Shown here: positions 21,316 to 32,865 of the stretch, piece by piece
Layout: every line of letters begins with the position of its first letter
Numbering within the stretch: position 1 is the first letter of the stretch
Assembly (NCBI RefSeq): GCF_024139115.2
Contig: NC_085141.1
Coordinates: 216,417,783-216,481,782 of the forward strand
Length of the DNA: 64,000 nt
Source of the DNA: Armigeres subalbatus
Taxonomy: Eukaryota > Arthropoda > Insecta > Diptera > Culicidae
Reading direction: 5' to 3'
The notes under the pieces: generated by a model
What the model was told of the DNA's origin: nothing
Databases searched by the model: none
What the model saw: only the letters and a program-made list of their open reading frames with translations
Translations under genes and position numbers: made by a program

Positions 21316-24030
21316 CCATGATTGGCCAGTTTCCAAGCTGTTTTTTTCTGAATCTTTTGGACCTTGGATATTTCAGTTCAAATATTAAGTTGTCCGCCAG
21401 CGCATACACTGGTGAAAAGCAAATAATACTAAATGCATACAGCTAGTAACCCTGCTTGAGTTACGCCTAGATTTCAAGTGCAAACAATTCACTTCACAAA
21501 TCATTTGATTCAGACATTTCAACACTCTACCATCCACTTAGCAGCGTCCGGAAATAATTATAACTCGGTAGATGCGAACTCTTCAAAGACTTCTGATTCA
21601 ATGGCTACCCCCACGCAATCATATCTTCATTCGGGTTCCGATATTGACTGTTACCGGAGCGGCTAATGGTTACCTATTCCCATATATGAGGAACACACGT
21701 AAGCGAGCTGAGCTGCTGCTCTTTTCACTTTTCTTCAGATGAAAAGGAAACTTCGCAACGTTCGTCTGGTCTGGTTTACCCGGGGCGGACGGGGCGATTC
21801 CCGGCCGCAGTGGCGTGCGCCACGACGACCGAAAGCACATTTCAACAACCAGATCAGTATGATCGATTTGGTATTGCTTGTACATAGTTTCACATTGCAG
21901 CAAACTTTGTACAATTGCACAGATGCCACTTGTTGGGGATGTTGGAGTAAAATGCTTTATTATCAATGTTTGTGAAAATACAATTTGAAACCGGTGAAAA
22001 ATAAGAAGACGTGACTAAGTTTTAAGAGAAAACACAAAAGGCTTAAAGCAGGAGAAGCAAAATGGTGAACTAGAAAAAGGAAATCAAAAGGTTAAATAAA
22101 TAAACTAAAATCAAGAAGGTTTAAGTAGGAATAAGGAGATAAAAAATGATTGCACTCAACCTTTAAATTTTTCATCATTCCCCCTTACAAAGGTCTGTGA
22201 TCTTGCAGTACCCAAAGCTAGACAATTTAGCGCCCCATCGGTTAAAGCGTGTTTATGGCAACTATTTAATGAGTAGGTACATTGAGCATCCATCACCCGT
22301 TATAAATTGCTGTTTAATTGCCGGTGGTCGTATTCAGCATGAGGTGGAGACGGATGCCGTCGTCAGAGCTTGAACTTGATCGGAACTGTCACGATCAAAG
22401 CCGCTCATTTACCGTCTGGCATAAGTGCAACAATCCCATGCTCGATTTATCCGGCTTCAAACGGCTCTCGCAGCATTTTGAAATTGACCTCGGTGAATAT
22501 GTCGTGCCGTTCGCTAACTGGAAACTCTTGTTCGAAAGGAAACCAGTCATACCAAGGACGGTTTTAACTTAGCGAGGAAAGCCACCTTTTTCTCTCTGAT
22601 GCAACAATGTTGAAGGTCAATAGCTTTTGAAAAAGTCTAAATTCATCTATGCTTGAACATAGTTTGGGTAACGGTAATGGAAAACTGTCACACAATCTTA
22701 AATGTCGTGAGGGGAAAATTTTTGAAAATTTGTATGAGCAATAATTGCAATTATTGTCCACGCTGGGGGAGGGGTGTATCCTGATCAAAACCTGTCCCCG
22801 TGGTATATGGACAGCCCCTAATGACTTCAGGACTCCATTCTGGGTCCTAGTCCTAGACTGGCTAAACTTTAAATGACCCGGGACGGACACTAAAAATGTA
22901 AGGATAATATATTTCATAACACTTCGCAATCTCCTGGCCTTGGAACATATGTAACAAGGTACTACGCTTAAGAGGGACATTCTAAAAATGCTGCACGTTT
23001 TGTATTTTATCGACAAACCAGGGGGTTGCGATTAATGATTAATGTGTGCTTAAGGTGAAGGTGGGTTGTGTACCAAAACAAAGCTTTGAAAGTATTGGTA
23101 CAATAAAAACTATCATATACTGTAGTAGTATTGGTGTCGTATTTATGAAAAAAAATAAAGAATATTAGTAGGGTGGTTCAAAAAACGACCCAGATCCACC
23201 ACGCTCAATCGATTCCGTCCCATGCTCCGAGTGTTCTTCAAAAGCCGATTTGAACAAAAACTGATTGAGCACAAGCCGATTAATGTTTGTATGAAAGTTT
23301 GTATGGGAAACTAAACCTTTCATTACACTGGCTACAGTGCCTCTCCTCCAAACGCTGGCGAAAAGAGAACCCACATACCGCATGAATGAAAACCGCACCT
23401 TGATTACGTAGTGCGAAAATAGCATTTTATACCCCGCTCACTCCCATGTCACACTTTTTGTTTGAAGTATCTGCTCCTGGTGCGTTATATATCACAGACA
23501 AATGCTGACAAATTTTGTTGAATTACACGTTTCACTGATGCTTTCTGAGAAGCCTAATTATCATCTTAGGATTCGCAACCTCGATTAGAATCGACTCCCA
23601 ACCATCGGAACGACAATTAAATACGCATTGTCTATGAAGTCAAAGCTCTTGAATATTTCATCCAGTCATATGGTCTCCCCTCTCGCCAGGGCCCAATGAC
23701 GAAGCGCCACAATCAGAATAATGTAAAATTCAACCTCGCCATATCAACTCTCATACAAACCTGAAACGACCTGTGCACGGTAAGCCCTTATTCAAACCAG
23801 CCCAAACCATCGGAAGACCATCTGCGGGCATCTGCGAGTTGTGGGGCTTACCTAGGATGTGGTGGGGTTTGCAAATGGGCCCTGTTGAATTCCTATAAAA
23901 AGCTGCATGTATCCGCAAGTAGGCCCCACTAAAGCGACCTGTGTCGCTCAAAGCGCACAAGCCCAAGTCCTGGTGTTAGATGGGACGCTAAACAGCCCTG
24001 ACACGACGGCCCTTCGACGAGACAGGAGGT
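21316..24030. other. no gene supported
   Basis: Several 60-150 codon frames exist on both strands, but none shows a known domain. 23165-23440 begins AGGGTGGTTCAAAAAACGA, like a dispersed repeat. 23780-24030 is GC-richer and is probably the 5' part of the retroelement that follows; its exact 5' end was not found. Confidence 0.4.
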
Positions 24031-27000
24031 TTGCGCAGGCCCAATAAGCCGCCTGGAAAACCAATAATTACGAACAATATAAGAGATAATGCGACTCGAC
24101 ATAATCGGCAAAGACCTAGGCGACGAATACAGGATAACGATTGGAAGCTTGGAACATGGAACTGCAAGTCGCTAGGGTTCGCAGGTTGCGACAGGATGAT
24201 CTACGATGAATTACATCCCCGCAACTTCGACGTCGTGGTGCTGCAGGAAATTTGCTGGACAGGACAGAAAGTGCAGAAAAGCGGGCATCGAGAGGCTACC
24301 TTCTACCAAAGCTGTGGCACCACCAACGAGCTGGAAACCGGCTTCATAGTGCTGGGTAAGATGCACCAACGCGTGATTGGGTGGCAGCCAATCAACGCAA
24401 GGATGTGCAAGCTGAGGATTAAAGGCCGTTTCTTCAACTATAGCATCATCAACGTGCACTTCCCACACGAAGGGAGACCAAACGACGCAAAAGAAGCCTT
24501 CTACGCACAGCTGGAGCAGACATATAATGGATGCCCACTGCGGGACGTCAACATCGTCATCGGTGCCATGAACGCACAGGGAGGAAGGGAGGAAATGTAT
24601 AGACCGGTAATCGGTCTGGTCATCGGCCATCGATGCATAAACTTCGCAACCTCCCGCGGAATGGTAGTCCGAAGCACCTTCTTTCCCCGCAAAAATATCC
24701 ACAAGGCCACATGGAGATCACCTAACCAAGAAACGGAAAATCAAATCGACCACGTTCTAATCGACGGTAAATAAAATTCTTCTCCGACATCACGAATGTC
24801 CGCACTTATCGCAGTGCGAATATTGAATCCGACCACTACCTTGTTGCAGTATGCCTGCGCTCAAAACTCTCGACGGTGTAGAACACGCGTCGAAGTCGGA
24901 CGCCGCGGCTTAACATTGGGCGGCTACAAGACGGTAGACTAGCCCAAGAATACGCGCAGCAGCTGGAAGTGGCACTCCCAACGGAAGAGCAGTTAGGCGC
25001 AGCGTCTCTTGAAGATGGCTGGAGAGATATTCGATCCGCCATTGGTAGCACAGCAACCACTATACTTGGCAGGGTGCCCCCGGATCGGAGAAACGACTGG
25101 TATGACGGCGAATGTGAGCAGTTAGTGGAAGAGAAGAATGCAGCACGGGCGAGATTCATGCAACACCGCACGAGGGTGAACGAGGCACGATATAAACGGG
25201 CGCGGAACAGACAAAACTCGATTTTCCGGAGGAAAAAGCGCCAGCAGAAAGATCGAGACCGTGAAGAGACGGAGCAACTGTACCGCGCTAATAACACACG
25301 AAAGTTCTATGAGAACCGTTCACGTAAGGGCCACGTGCCACAGCCTGATATGTGTAAAGACATAAACGGGAACCTTCTTACGAACGAGCGTGAGGTGATC
25401 CAAAGGTGGTGGCAGCACTATGAAGAACACCTGAATGGCGATGTGGCAGACGAAGATGGCGGTATGGTGATGGACCTGGGAGAACGCGCGCAGGACATAA
25501 TTTTACCGGTTCTGGATCTCCAGGAAATCCAGAATGAGATTTTCCAACTGAAGAACAACAAAGCCCCTGGGGTTGACCAACTACTAGGGGAGCTATTAAA
25601 ACACGGTGGTGAGGCACTGGCTAGAGCGCTGCACTGGGTCATTACCAAGATTTGGGAAGATGAAGTTTTGCCTGCAGGAGTAGATGGAAGGTGTCGTGTG
25701 TCCCATCTACAAAAAGGGCGATAAGCTGGATTGTAGCAACTACCGCGCAATTACATTGCTGAACGCCGCCTACAAGGTACTCTCCCAAATTTTATGCCGT
25801 CGACTAGCACCAATTGCAAGGGAGTTCGTGGGGCAGTACCAGGCGGGTTTAATGGGCGAATAATCCACCACGGACCAGGTGTTCGCCATTCGCCAAGTAC
25901 TGCAGAAATACCGCGAATACAACGTGTCCACACATCATCTTTTCATCGACTTCAAAGCCGCATATGATACAATCGATCGGGACAAGCAATGGCAGCTAAT
26001 GCACGAACACGGGTTTCCGGATAAACTGACACGGTTGATCAAAGCGACGATGGATCGGGTGATGTGCGTAGTTCGAGTTTCAGGGGCATTCTCGAGTCCC
26101 TTCAAAACCCGCAGAGGGTTACGGCAATGTGATGGTCTTTCGTGTCTGCTATTCAACATCCGCTTTGGAAGGGGTAATACGAAGAGATTAGCACGAGTGG
26201 TACAATTTTGAATAAGTCCGTCCAGCTATTTGGCTTCGCCGACGACATAGATATTATGGCACGTAACTTTGAGAAGATGGAGAAAGCCTACATCAGACTG
26301 AAGAGGGAAGCTAAGCGGATCGGACTAGTCATCAACACGTCGAAGACGAAGTACATGATAGGAAGAGGTTCAAGAGAAGACAATGTGAGCCACCCACCGC
26401 GAGTTTGCATAGGTGGTGACGAAATCGAGGTGGTAGAAGAGTTTGTGTACATGGGCTTACTGGTGACTGCCGAAAATGATACCAGCAGAGAAATTCAGAG
26501 ACGCATAGTGACTGGAAATTGTACGTACTTTGGACTCCGCAAGACGCTCCGATTGAATAGAGTTCGCCGCCGTACCAAACTGACTATCTACAAAACGCTC
26601 ATTAGACCGATAGTCCTCTACGGACACGAGACCTGGACGATGCTCGTGGAGGACCAACGCGCACTTGGAGTTTTCGAAAGGAGAGTGCTGCGTACCATCT
26701 ATGGTGGGATGCAGATGGCGGACGGTACGTGGAGGAGGCGAATGAACCACGAGTTGTATGAGCTGCTGGGAGAACCATCCATCGTTCACACCGCGAAAAT
26801 CGGACGACTGCGGTGGAGCGGGCACGTAGCCAGAATGTCGGACAGTAAACCGGTGAAAATGGTTCTCGACAACGATCCGACGGGCACAAGAAGGCGAGGT
26901 GCGCAGCGGGCAAGGTGGATCGATCAGGTGGAAGATGACTTGCGGACCCTCCGTAGACTGCGTGGTTGGCGACGTGTGGCCATGGACCGAGCCGAATGGA

Positions 27001-27053
27001 GAAGACTCTTATATACCGCTCAGGCCACTTCGGCCTTAGTCTGAATAAATAAA
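24031..27053 (+). mobile_element. RTE-like non-LTR retrotransposon (family 2), decayed
   Basis: Endonuclease to RT C-terminus is present on the plus strand, ending GGCCTTAGTCTGAATAAATAAAATAA. The 3' 120 bp match a 5'-truncated copy at 51636-51766. No target duplication was found, and the 5' end is uncertain (the UTR may start at 23780-23950). Confidence 0.8.
24103..27044 (+). pseudogene. endonuclease/reverse transcriptase with frameshifts
   Basis: AP endonuclease from about 24145 (LGTWNCKSLGF, VVLQEICW, IINVHFPH, the NAQ of the DLNAQ block altered to AMNAQGG) to IDHVLIDG at about 24770, where the frame breaks. Linker and RT run from 24969 (RRNDWYDGECEQ, LKNNKAPGVDQL) and break again near 25690. 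The RT continues with FVGQYQAGL, an in-frame TAA at 25861, FIDFKAAYDTIDRD, another break near 26165, then LFGFADDIDIMARN (from 26220). The last frame reaches 27044 through LYGHETWTM, FERRVLRTIYGG and RTRRRGAQRARW. At least three frameshifts and one stop make it non-functional. Confidence 0.85.
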
Positions 27054-28217
27054 ATAATAGGTTTGTAATATAATATATCAAACTTTTGTTCGGTGCTGTT
27101 CGATGCATTCGAATGTTAATGAGGAGTGCGGGAGGTGTGGTATTGACCCGTGGAAGGTCCGGTGCCATATTGACTGCCATCGCGGTACTCTTACAACTAT
27201 GTCCTTAAACTAGGAAAAGATACACTTAAACCGCTTTTAATGTCACTTATTGGCAGACTGTAAAAATAACACAACGTAACCAAATTTGCTTAGATTATTT
27301 GTTTTCACTTCACAGGGCTATCACATAATGACCAAATTCCTATCCGCGAAATCCGCGACTTGCAAAATGATATTGCTGTTTGCTTTTCGTTTCGTCGTTG
27401 AAGACAATGACATTTGTCTCCAGCGACTGCTTCCCCGATAGTCCTTTTATATATGTTTTTCACTCATACATGAATAATACTGTCAAAACTTGCATTTGAC
27501 AATGAAAAATTCAGCTAATAGCTCTATTTTTTGACATCGGTGCACTCACACAAACAATCGACATTAATTGTCAAAAATCAGGGTTACCAACTTTATATTT
27601 TTCCCCTTGTCGCCGAGTCTTGCGCTGAGTGATCGGCGCGGAAACCCAAAGGTGGGAATAAAATTTTGGGTTTTATGCGCAATATCCGCGACTACACATA
27701 CAAAACCGCGACAAACATATTTCAATGCCAAATTTCAATACTGTTGCTTTTAATCTATCGATACTTTGATCAATAAAAAAATTAAATAATTTATGCCGCA
27801 TAATGTTTTGAATGGTAAAGCAGAAATAATTTCATGGTTAATGAATAAATGGATAGGTAATTATTTACTAATAGCTTAGTCAAGCTCCAGACTTGATAAT
27901 TGTTTGATGTCAAAGTTCATAGCCTTAAGTTTCAGGGCTGGTAGCGACCGATGCCGCTCAAAAAAAAAGTGACCAAACAGTGACATTCAGTTTCAGTTGC
28001 AAGTTCGATGAGACGAAATCAATCGTTTTTGGCTCAAAGGAGAATCTTTTTTCGTAATGTGTGGCTGAAAACATCTTTCTTCCATAACTCTTTTCTCTTA
28101 GAACGAACTCAGAAGACAAACGAAAATCGTACACGCTAACTAAATTTTACGACTTGCTATGCATATTCATGAACGATTTTTGCTATGGAATCCGACAGCG
28201 CATGCAACTTTCAAAAT
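27054..28217. other. no gene seen
   Basis: AT-rich. Paired motifs (TCCGCGA at 27340-27355 and 27687-27692, and TTTTGGGTTTTATGCGC) hint at an old MITE but boundaries are unclear. Confidence 0.4.
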
Positions 28218-28219
28218 TA

Positions 28220-30560
28220 GGGAGACTTTTCTATGATATCTACTCAATATTTATTTTCTAAGAGCAAACCCTTCATTACATCTGTCAAATCCACACAAAA
28301 ATAGTCACTTGAGAACAATGTATATTTTTTTGAAAACTTTCGCCAAATTTTTGTATGAATGACTAATGAGGGATCTAGTCTCCTAATATTGAGTCAACAA
28401 CTTAAAATCCAAATATCCTAAAATTGTGATGGAATGTTGGCATTTTTATCAGAAAAGATCATTTAGCATATTTGTGACTTTGTGCTGTGAAAAAAATTAT
28501 ATCTTTTGGTCACTATTGGGAGGAGTTGTTCAAATTCTGCGTGGCTCCTAAAAAAGTCTTCAGGAGGGACAAAACACAGTAAATAATAGCAGTAATGAAC
28601 TCTGAATCCATAAGAAAAATCACTTTACTAAAGATTAAAAAAAGTATATAAGGTACACCGGGGCAAGTTGAAACAGTTTTTTCAAAGTTGAAATTCGAAG
28701 TGCTGTAAAAAAATCACCCTTTGATATATTTTGAATCCGTTTGCGGTGTTTGCTAGCTCGGGCCAAATATTATACATAAAAAATGAGCAACCTAAACAAA
28801 CTTTTTTATAAATATTTTTTATATTTAAATTATTTTTTTATATGCATCGTTTCAACTTACTCCGCGAATCGGGGCAAGTTGAAACACTGCGTTATTTTCA
28901 GACGTAAGCTAATTTTGCCGTATTAATAACAAAATGTATGTACTCAGTGAGACTCAAGAAGCACGAGGTTGGAAAGGCGACTATAATACTGCCAGGATTC
29001 GCATAAGAGTCCCTTGTAATTTTTGGACGATTTTGATTTTCTTTCAGTAATTAGCTTAAAATTGTCTTCTGTTTAAGAAAAACTGATAAAATAGTAGGCT
29101 TTGTTCTAGAAATTTGAATACAAATTCCACTTTTGTTGTCTCATCTTGATATTGACTCTCATAAAAATCAGATTCCAGATTTTGATAGGTACTCTTTTAC
29201 ACAAGAAATAAACTTAAGTATGGTCTATTTAATTGTGGGACAATTAACACGGATAAATACGGATAAAGAATATTATGTCAATTTTTTGGAAAGATACCAA
29301 TTTTTTTTTTCAATTTATTAGATTTTTTTTTGTATTTCTCCATGTAAAACAAGTTTGATGTATTCAACAGCAAATTACTCAAGTCAACGGAACTGACATG
29401 GGACTCTTATGTGAATAAGGGCAGTGTACAACAAAGTCACAAGCGTATTTTCAGAGACCAAATTCTGGAGAACGCACTGCGTTGAAAATTTAACAAATTG
29501 ATTTCCTCCTACTGTGACCACTCAGATTACTATTCAGGATGCTTCATTATTTGGTTCACTTGTATATTGCGCAGTTGATTAATTCGGCTGTGGCTTCTTC
29601 ATAACTACATTAATTAACCAGCCATCACATCTCTCATAAACTCTTCGATTAGAGAAATAAACAGCTGGGGTGGTGAAAGGTGTAGTTAACGAAATGTTCA
29701 CATACTTTATGTTTTATTTTTCTGAGAGTCAGTGCTCAGTAGATTAAGAATCACAAAACTGCAGTTAAAACATGACTCTAGTGGAGATTGTAGGAGGGTT
29801 GCATTCAGGACGGAATGGGCGGAAATTTATTAAATTTGGGTTCAGAAGTTTGCATGTTTTCATAAATTTATGTTTTTTGAATGTATGTATTAACGGACCA
29901 TGTTGAATTCTGAAAAAAATTACTTTTAATTGCGAGGGTGACGTTTTGAATCGTTTGTTTCAACTTGCCCCGCACCACGCATTTCTATTTGCCCCGATGA
30001 GTTGAACATGCAGAGCAATATCAAACAACCAAAATACAAAAATTAAAACGGGTCTTTAATCGATTTTTCATAATCATTATGCTTATTCAACATTGAATGA
30101 TTACCTACCGTGGAAATTTGATGAAAAAACTCTTCCAAACATCGTTTTGAGACCTGTTTCATTGACACGTCAAATAGTTGGTTTGTATTTTGCAAAGGGC
30201 GAAAAATAAACAATGGCAGGGATTGCTTTTGAAGCTGCAATCTTTCGGGAATGGCAGTCAGAAGGAGCGTTTAGGCGAGTAGTTTGTTGAAAAAAATAAA
30301 CCAGTGCATTCGGTCGTTTCCTATCTGAATTACAGCTTCCGTTTCAACTTACCCCGCATTTCAACTTGCCCCGGTGCACCTTAATACAATAAATAAGGTT
30401 GTCAATCGAAAAAATAACTCGCCACATAACGATCATTTGTCTAGAGGATTATTATAAAAATACGCTATAACAATACTACTTTAGCTCTCGGTAAAACAGG
30501 GGAGGATCAAGTCTCCCAAGTGGTCAAGACTACCTAGGAATCAAGCCCCACTCTTTCCCC
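28220..30560 (-). mobile_element. MITE family A, copy 1, interrupted
   Basis: Left part (28220-28648) and right part (30384-30560) together match, in reverse orientation, the intact copy at 58194-58759. Shared stretches include GATGGAATGTTG, AACCCTTCATTA, CCTCTAGACAAATGA (inverse TCATTTGTCTAGAGG here) and GGTTGTCAATC. TA flanks at 28218-28219 and 30561-30562. A 1.73-kb element (28651-30381) is inserted in its interior. Confidence 0.8.
28651..30381. mobile_element. GGGGCAAGTTGAAAC TIR element, 1731 bp, non-autonomous
   Basis: Ends AGGTACACCGGGGCAAGTTG and its inverse CAACTTGCCCCGGTGCACCT, flanked by TA (28649-28650, 30382-30383). Further copies of the end motif lie inside, near 28848-28890, 29958-29980 and 30340-30356, in both orientations, suggesting subterminal binding sites or nested ends. 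No transposase frame. TA target and end sequence fit a Tc1/mariner/pogo relative, by family knowledge. Confidence 0.8.
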
Positions 30561-30562
30561 TA

Positions 30563-30996
30563 CTGTATAAAGTTTGATAGTTTAAAAAAAATCGAAATGC
30601 TTGCATGATGAGTTTGGCAAAAAAGTGTTTCTTTTATTAGTTTTCGAGAATATGACAAAACGAAAGGACGAAAATGCCTGCCTTAACCTTATTAGGATTA
30701 CTGCTCCTGGATTTCATCTCATTGCTCCGATATTCATCCCATGAAAAACAAAGCAATGAAAAGAAATTTGATTTGTTTCTTATTTTCGTGATTTTTTTTT
30801 ACAAAATTGTGCTTTATTTCTTTGTTTCACGATGAGATGAATATATGTTCAGTGAGATGGAAAACGGGACAGTTTCCCTACGTGTTCACCTTTGCAAATC
30901 ATTATTAGTTTTTTACACATATTTTATATTTTATATTTCTGACACACTTTACAATGACAAGTATAATACAAATGACATTCATCAATTGAATTTGCT
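30563..30996. other. no gene seen
   Basis: AT-rich, no frame with a recognisable domain. Confidence 0.4.
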
Positions 30997-31008
30997 AACA
31001 TATTGTAA

Positions 31009-31287
31009 GACGCGGTAAGACGCGCGGCTACAAAGCAAGACCATGCTGAGGGTGGCTGGGTTCGATTCCGGTGCCGGTCTAGGCAATTTTCGGATTGGAA
31101 ATTGTCTCGACTTCCCTGGGCATAAAAGTATCATCGTGTTAGCCTCATGATATACGAATGCAAAAATGGTAACCTGGCTTAGAAACCTCGCAGTTAATAA
31201 CTGTGGAAGTGCTTAATGAACACTAAGCTGCGAGGCGGCTCTGTCCCAGTGTGGGGATGTAATGCCAATAAGAAGAAGAAGAAGAAG
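31009..31287 (+). mobile_element. Feilai-type tRNA-derived SINE
   Basis: 279 bp flanked by the 12-bp duplication AACATATTGTAA (30997-31008 and 31288-31299). A pol III B-box (GGTTCGATTCC, 31059-31069) lies in the tRNA-like head. The body contains AACCTCGCAGTTAATAACTG and CTAAGCTGCGAGGCGGCTC, and the tail is (AAG)n. This matches my recollection of the Aedes Feilai SINE closely. It needs a LINE partner for mobility. Intact ends indicate a relatively young insertion. Confidence 0.88.
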
Positions 31288-31646
31288 AACATATTGTAAA
31301 CTCCATTGTTCTGATAAAAATAATATATCTATATAATGTGTGCATCATCAAAGTAATACCTGTTGCACCTGTGACATACGCAGAAAGCAATTTTTATTGA
31401 TTTTGCTTATCGTACAGATAAGAGTCATTTTTACGCTGTTATCAGTTCGCTTTACAGCAAACACTTATTTTCCGTTTGACGCCAAACCAAGATTATTGCA
31501 ATAATTACAAATACTTGAGACTTGTTGAATCAACAGCAATAATAGAGACCATACTCTCGTTCCAAGGCAAGGAGCAATTATCGGAAATTCCTCAAATCCA
31601 TTACTGAACAAACGTTCCACGACGCGCTTTATAACTTATTACTTCT

Positions 31647-32144
31647 GTGCATGCGAGGTTTGGTTTTCAAAGCAAATATTTTCTCGCCTTCATACTTTAC
31701 TCGCTAGCTAATGGCATTTCGTTGTCGGAATACTACAGACTCTATTGTCCCATTGAGAGCGTGTGTGTCACTTTATCGGGTCGGAATCGACAGACCTATA
31801 AATATGCACCGGAGATGGGTTATAAATACCGTTCCATCTTTAAGAAACACGGTGAACAGGAAATTAACACATCGATCGATCTAGCCAGATTTTCGCTCAA
31901 AGTCATAGCCCTACAACCGGCCTTCCGTAGCCCAGCGCAGCGGCAAGATGTCCTGCCTGCAAATCAAGACGTGCCGAAGAAAGTAGAATTTGAATGTCGG
32001 ATCGATCTGGGAAATAATGTTTTTATGGGGTATTTTCTTGATAATATTATTTATTATTTTTATCGGCGAAACACTTTTTTAGTGATGCATAGGAGTAAGA
32101 ATTCCAAAGCCTGTTCTGGTAGGCAGTTCAAATTAACATTTTAG
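31647..32144 (+). CDS. hypothetical 165-codon frame, doubtful
   Basis: Open frame with a hydrophobic stretch near its start (FLAFILYSLANGISL) that could be a signal peptide or anchor, and three cysteines afterwards. Composition is ordinary for a protein. No family recognised. No splice sites, Kozak or neighbouring exon support were found. It may be a chance frame or a piece of an old retroelement, since a copia-like relic follows. Confidence 0.2.
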   Translation: MHARFGFQSKYFLAFILYSLANGISLSEYYRLYCPIESVCVTLSGRNRQTYKYAPEMGYKYRSIFKKHGEQEINTSIDLARFSLKVIALQPAFRSPAQRQDVLPANQDVPKKVEFECRIDLGNNVFMGYFLDNIIYYFYRRNTFLVMHRSKNSKACSGRQFKLTF

Positions 32145-32289
32145 GCATCGAGTTGTCAATGTTCCAGTTGGGGGCCGTAATGCCGATAAATAGAGAAGAT
32201 GGATCAACGGCGGGCAAAAATATTTGAGATGGATACTTCCAGCCATGAACCGGCTTTTAAGTAAACGTGTCGGCTGACTTAACCTGAAT

Positions 32290-32540
32290 TTATGTTGTTT
32301 TAGAAGATTAAACTGAAAACAAATGCAACCAAAACATATGAAGAAGCCAATGCCACTCGACTAGAAAATGGATTGTGAAGTTTTTTTCTGCCATGTCTAT
32401 GCACATAATGTTGGTTTGCCGCTTGGTGGGTAACATGCACGTGAATATCGCAGATGAAGTAATTGCAAAGCTGATGCTTTCAGGAGCACCCAACGAGTAT
32501 CACATTTCTGTACACCTCGAATCACCTTTTCATGTCTAGT
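32290..32540 (+). pseudogene. copia-like gag fragment
   Basis: Frames in this stretch read MHIMLVCRLVGNMHVNIADE and VIAKLMLSGAPNEYHISVHL, resembling the Ty1/copia Gag segment usually seen as VxIxDExxAxxMLxGLPxEY. The match is short, and frameshifts surround it. Confidence 0.4.
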
Positions 32541-32865
32541 AACATTATGCTTGCTTTGCTAGTAATATTTTTAGCTTTTTAGTGATGTTGCAGAAATTGG
32601 GAATAATTTACAACTTCCGATTAGTAAATTTATGTTGGGGAAGTAAAATACGCCATCACTTTTTCTTAGTTTTTAGCCCACATTTTGTCTCAAAATCGTA
32701 AGCGGCTAGAGCCAATAAATATTTGTAAGTCGTCACACAAAAAAAACTTATTCAAACATTCTGTATTATTATTTTTTGAATAGAATACCTTTTGCCTCTT
32801 TCCGTTGCAATTTCTACGTTTACGCCCTTAATGCTTTTTTAGACATAAACAAACTCCTTATTACG

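Noticed and set aside
21478..22572. Several 60-100 codon frames that could be small genes
   Set aside because: No conserved motif, splice context or preference for one strand; kept as unannotated.
24211..24702. 163-codon minus-strand frame
   Set aside because: It lies opposite the endonuclease coding region, which has clear motifs on the plus strand.
31050..31080. A functional tRNA gene
   Set aside because: The B-box belongs to a SINE head: no full cloverleaf, and the sequence continues into a SINE body, AAG tail and target duplication.
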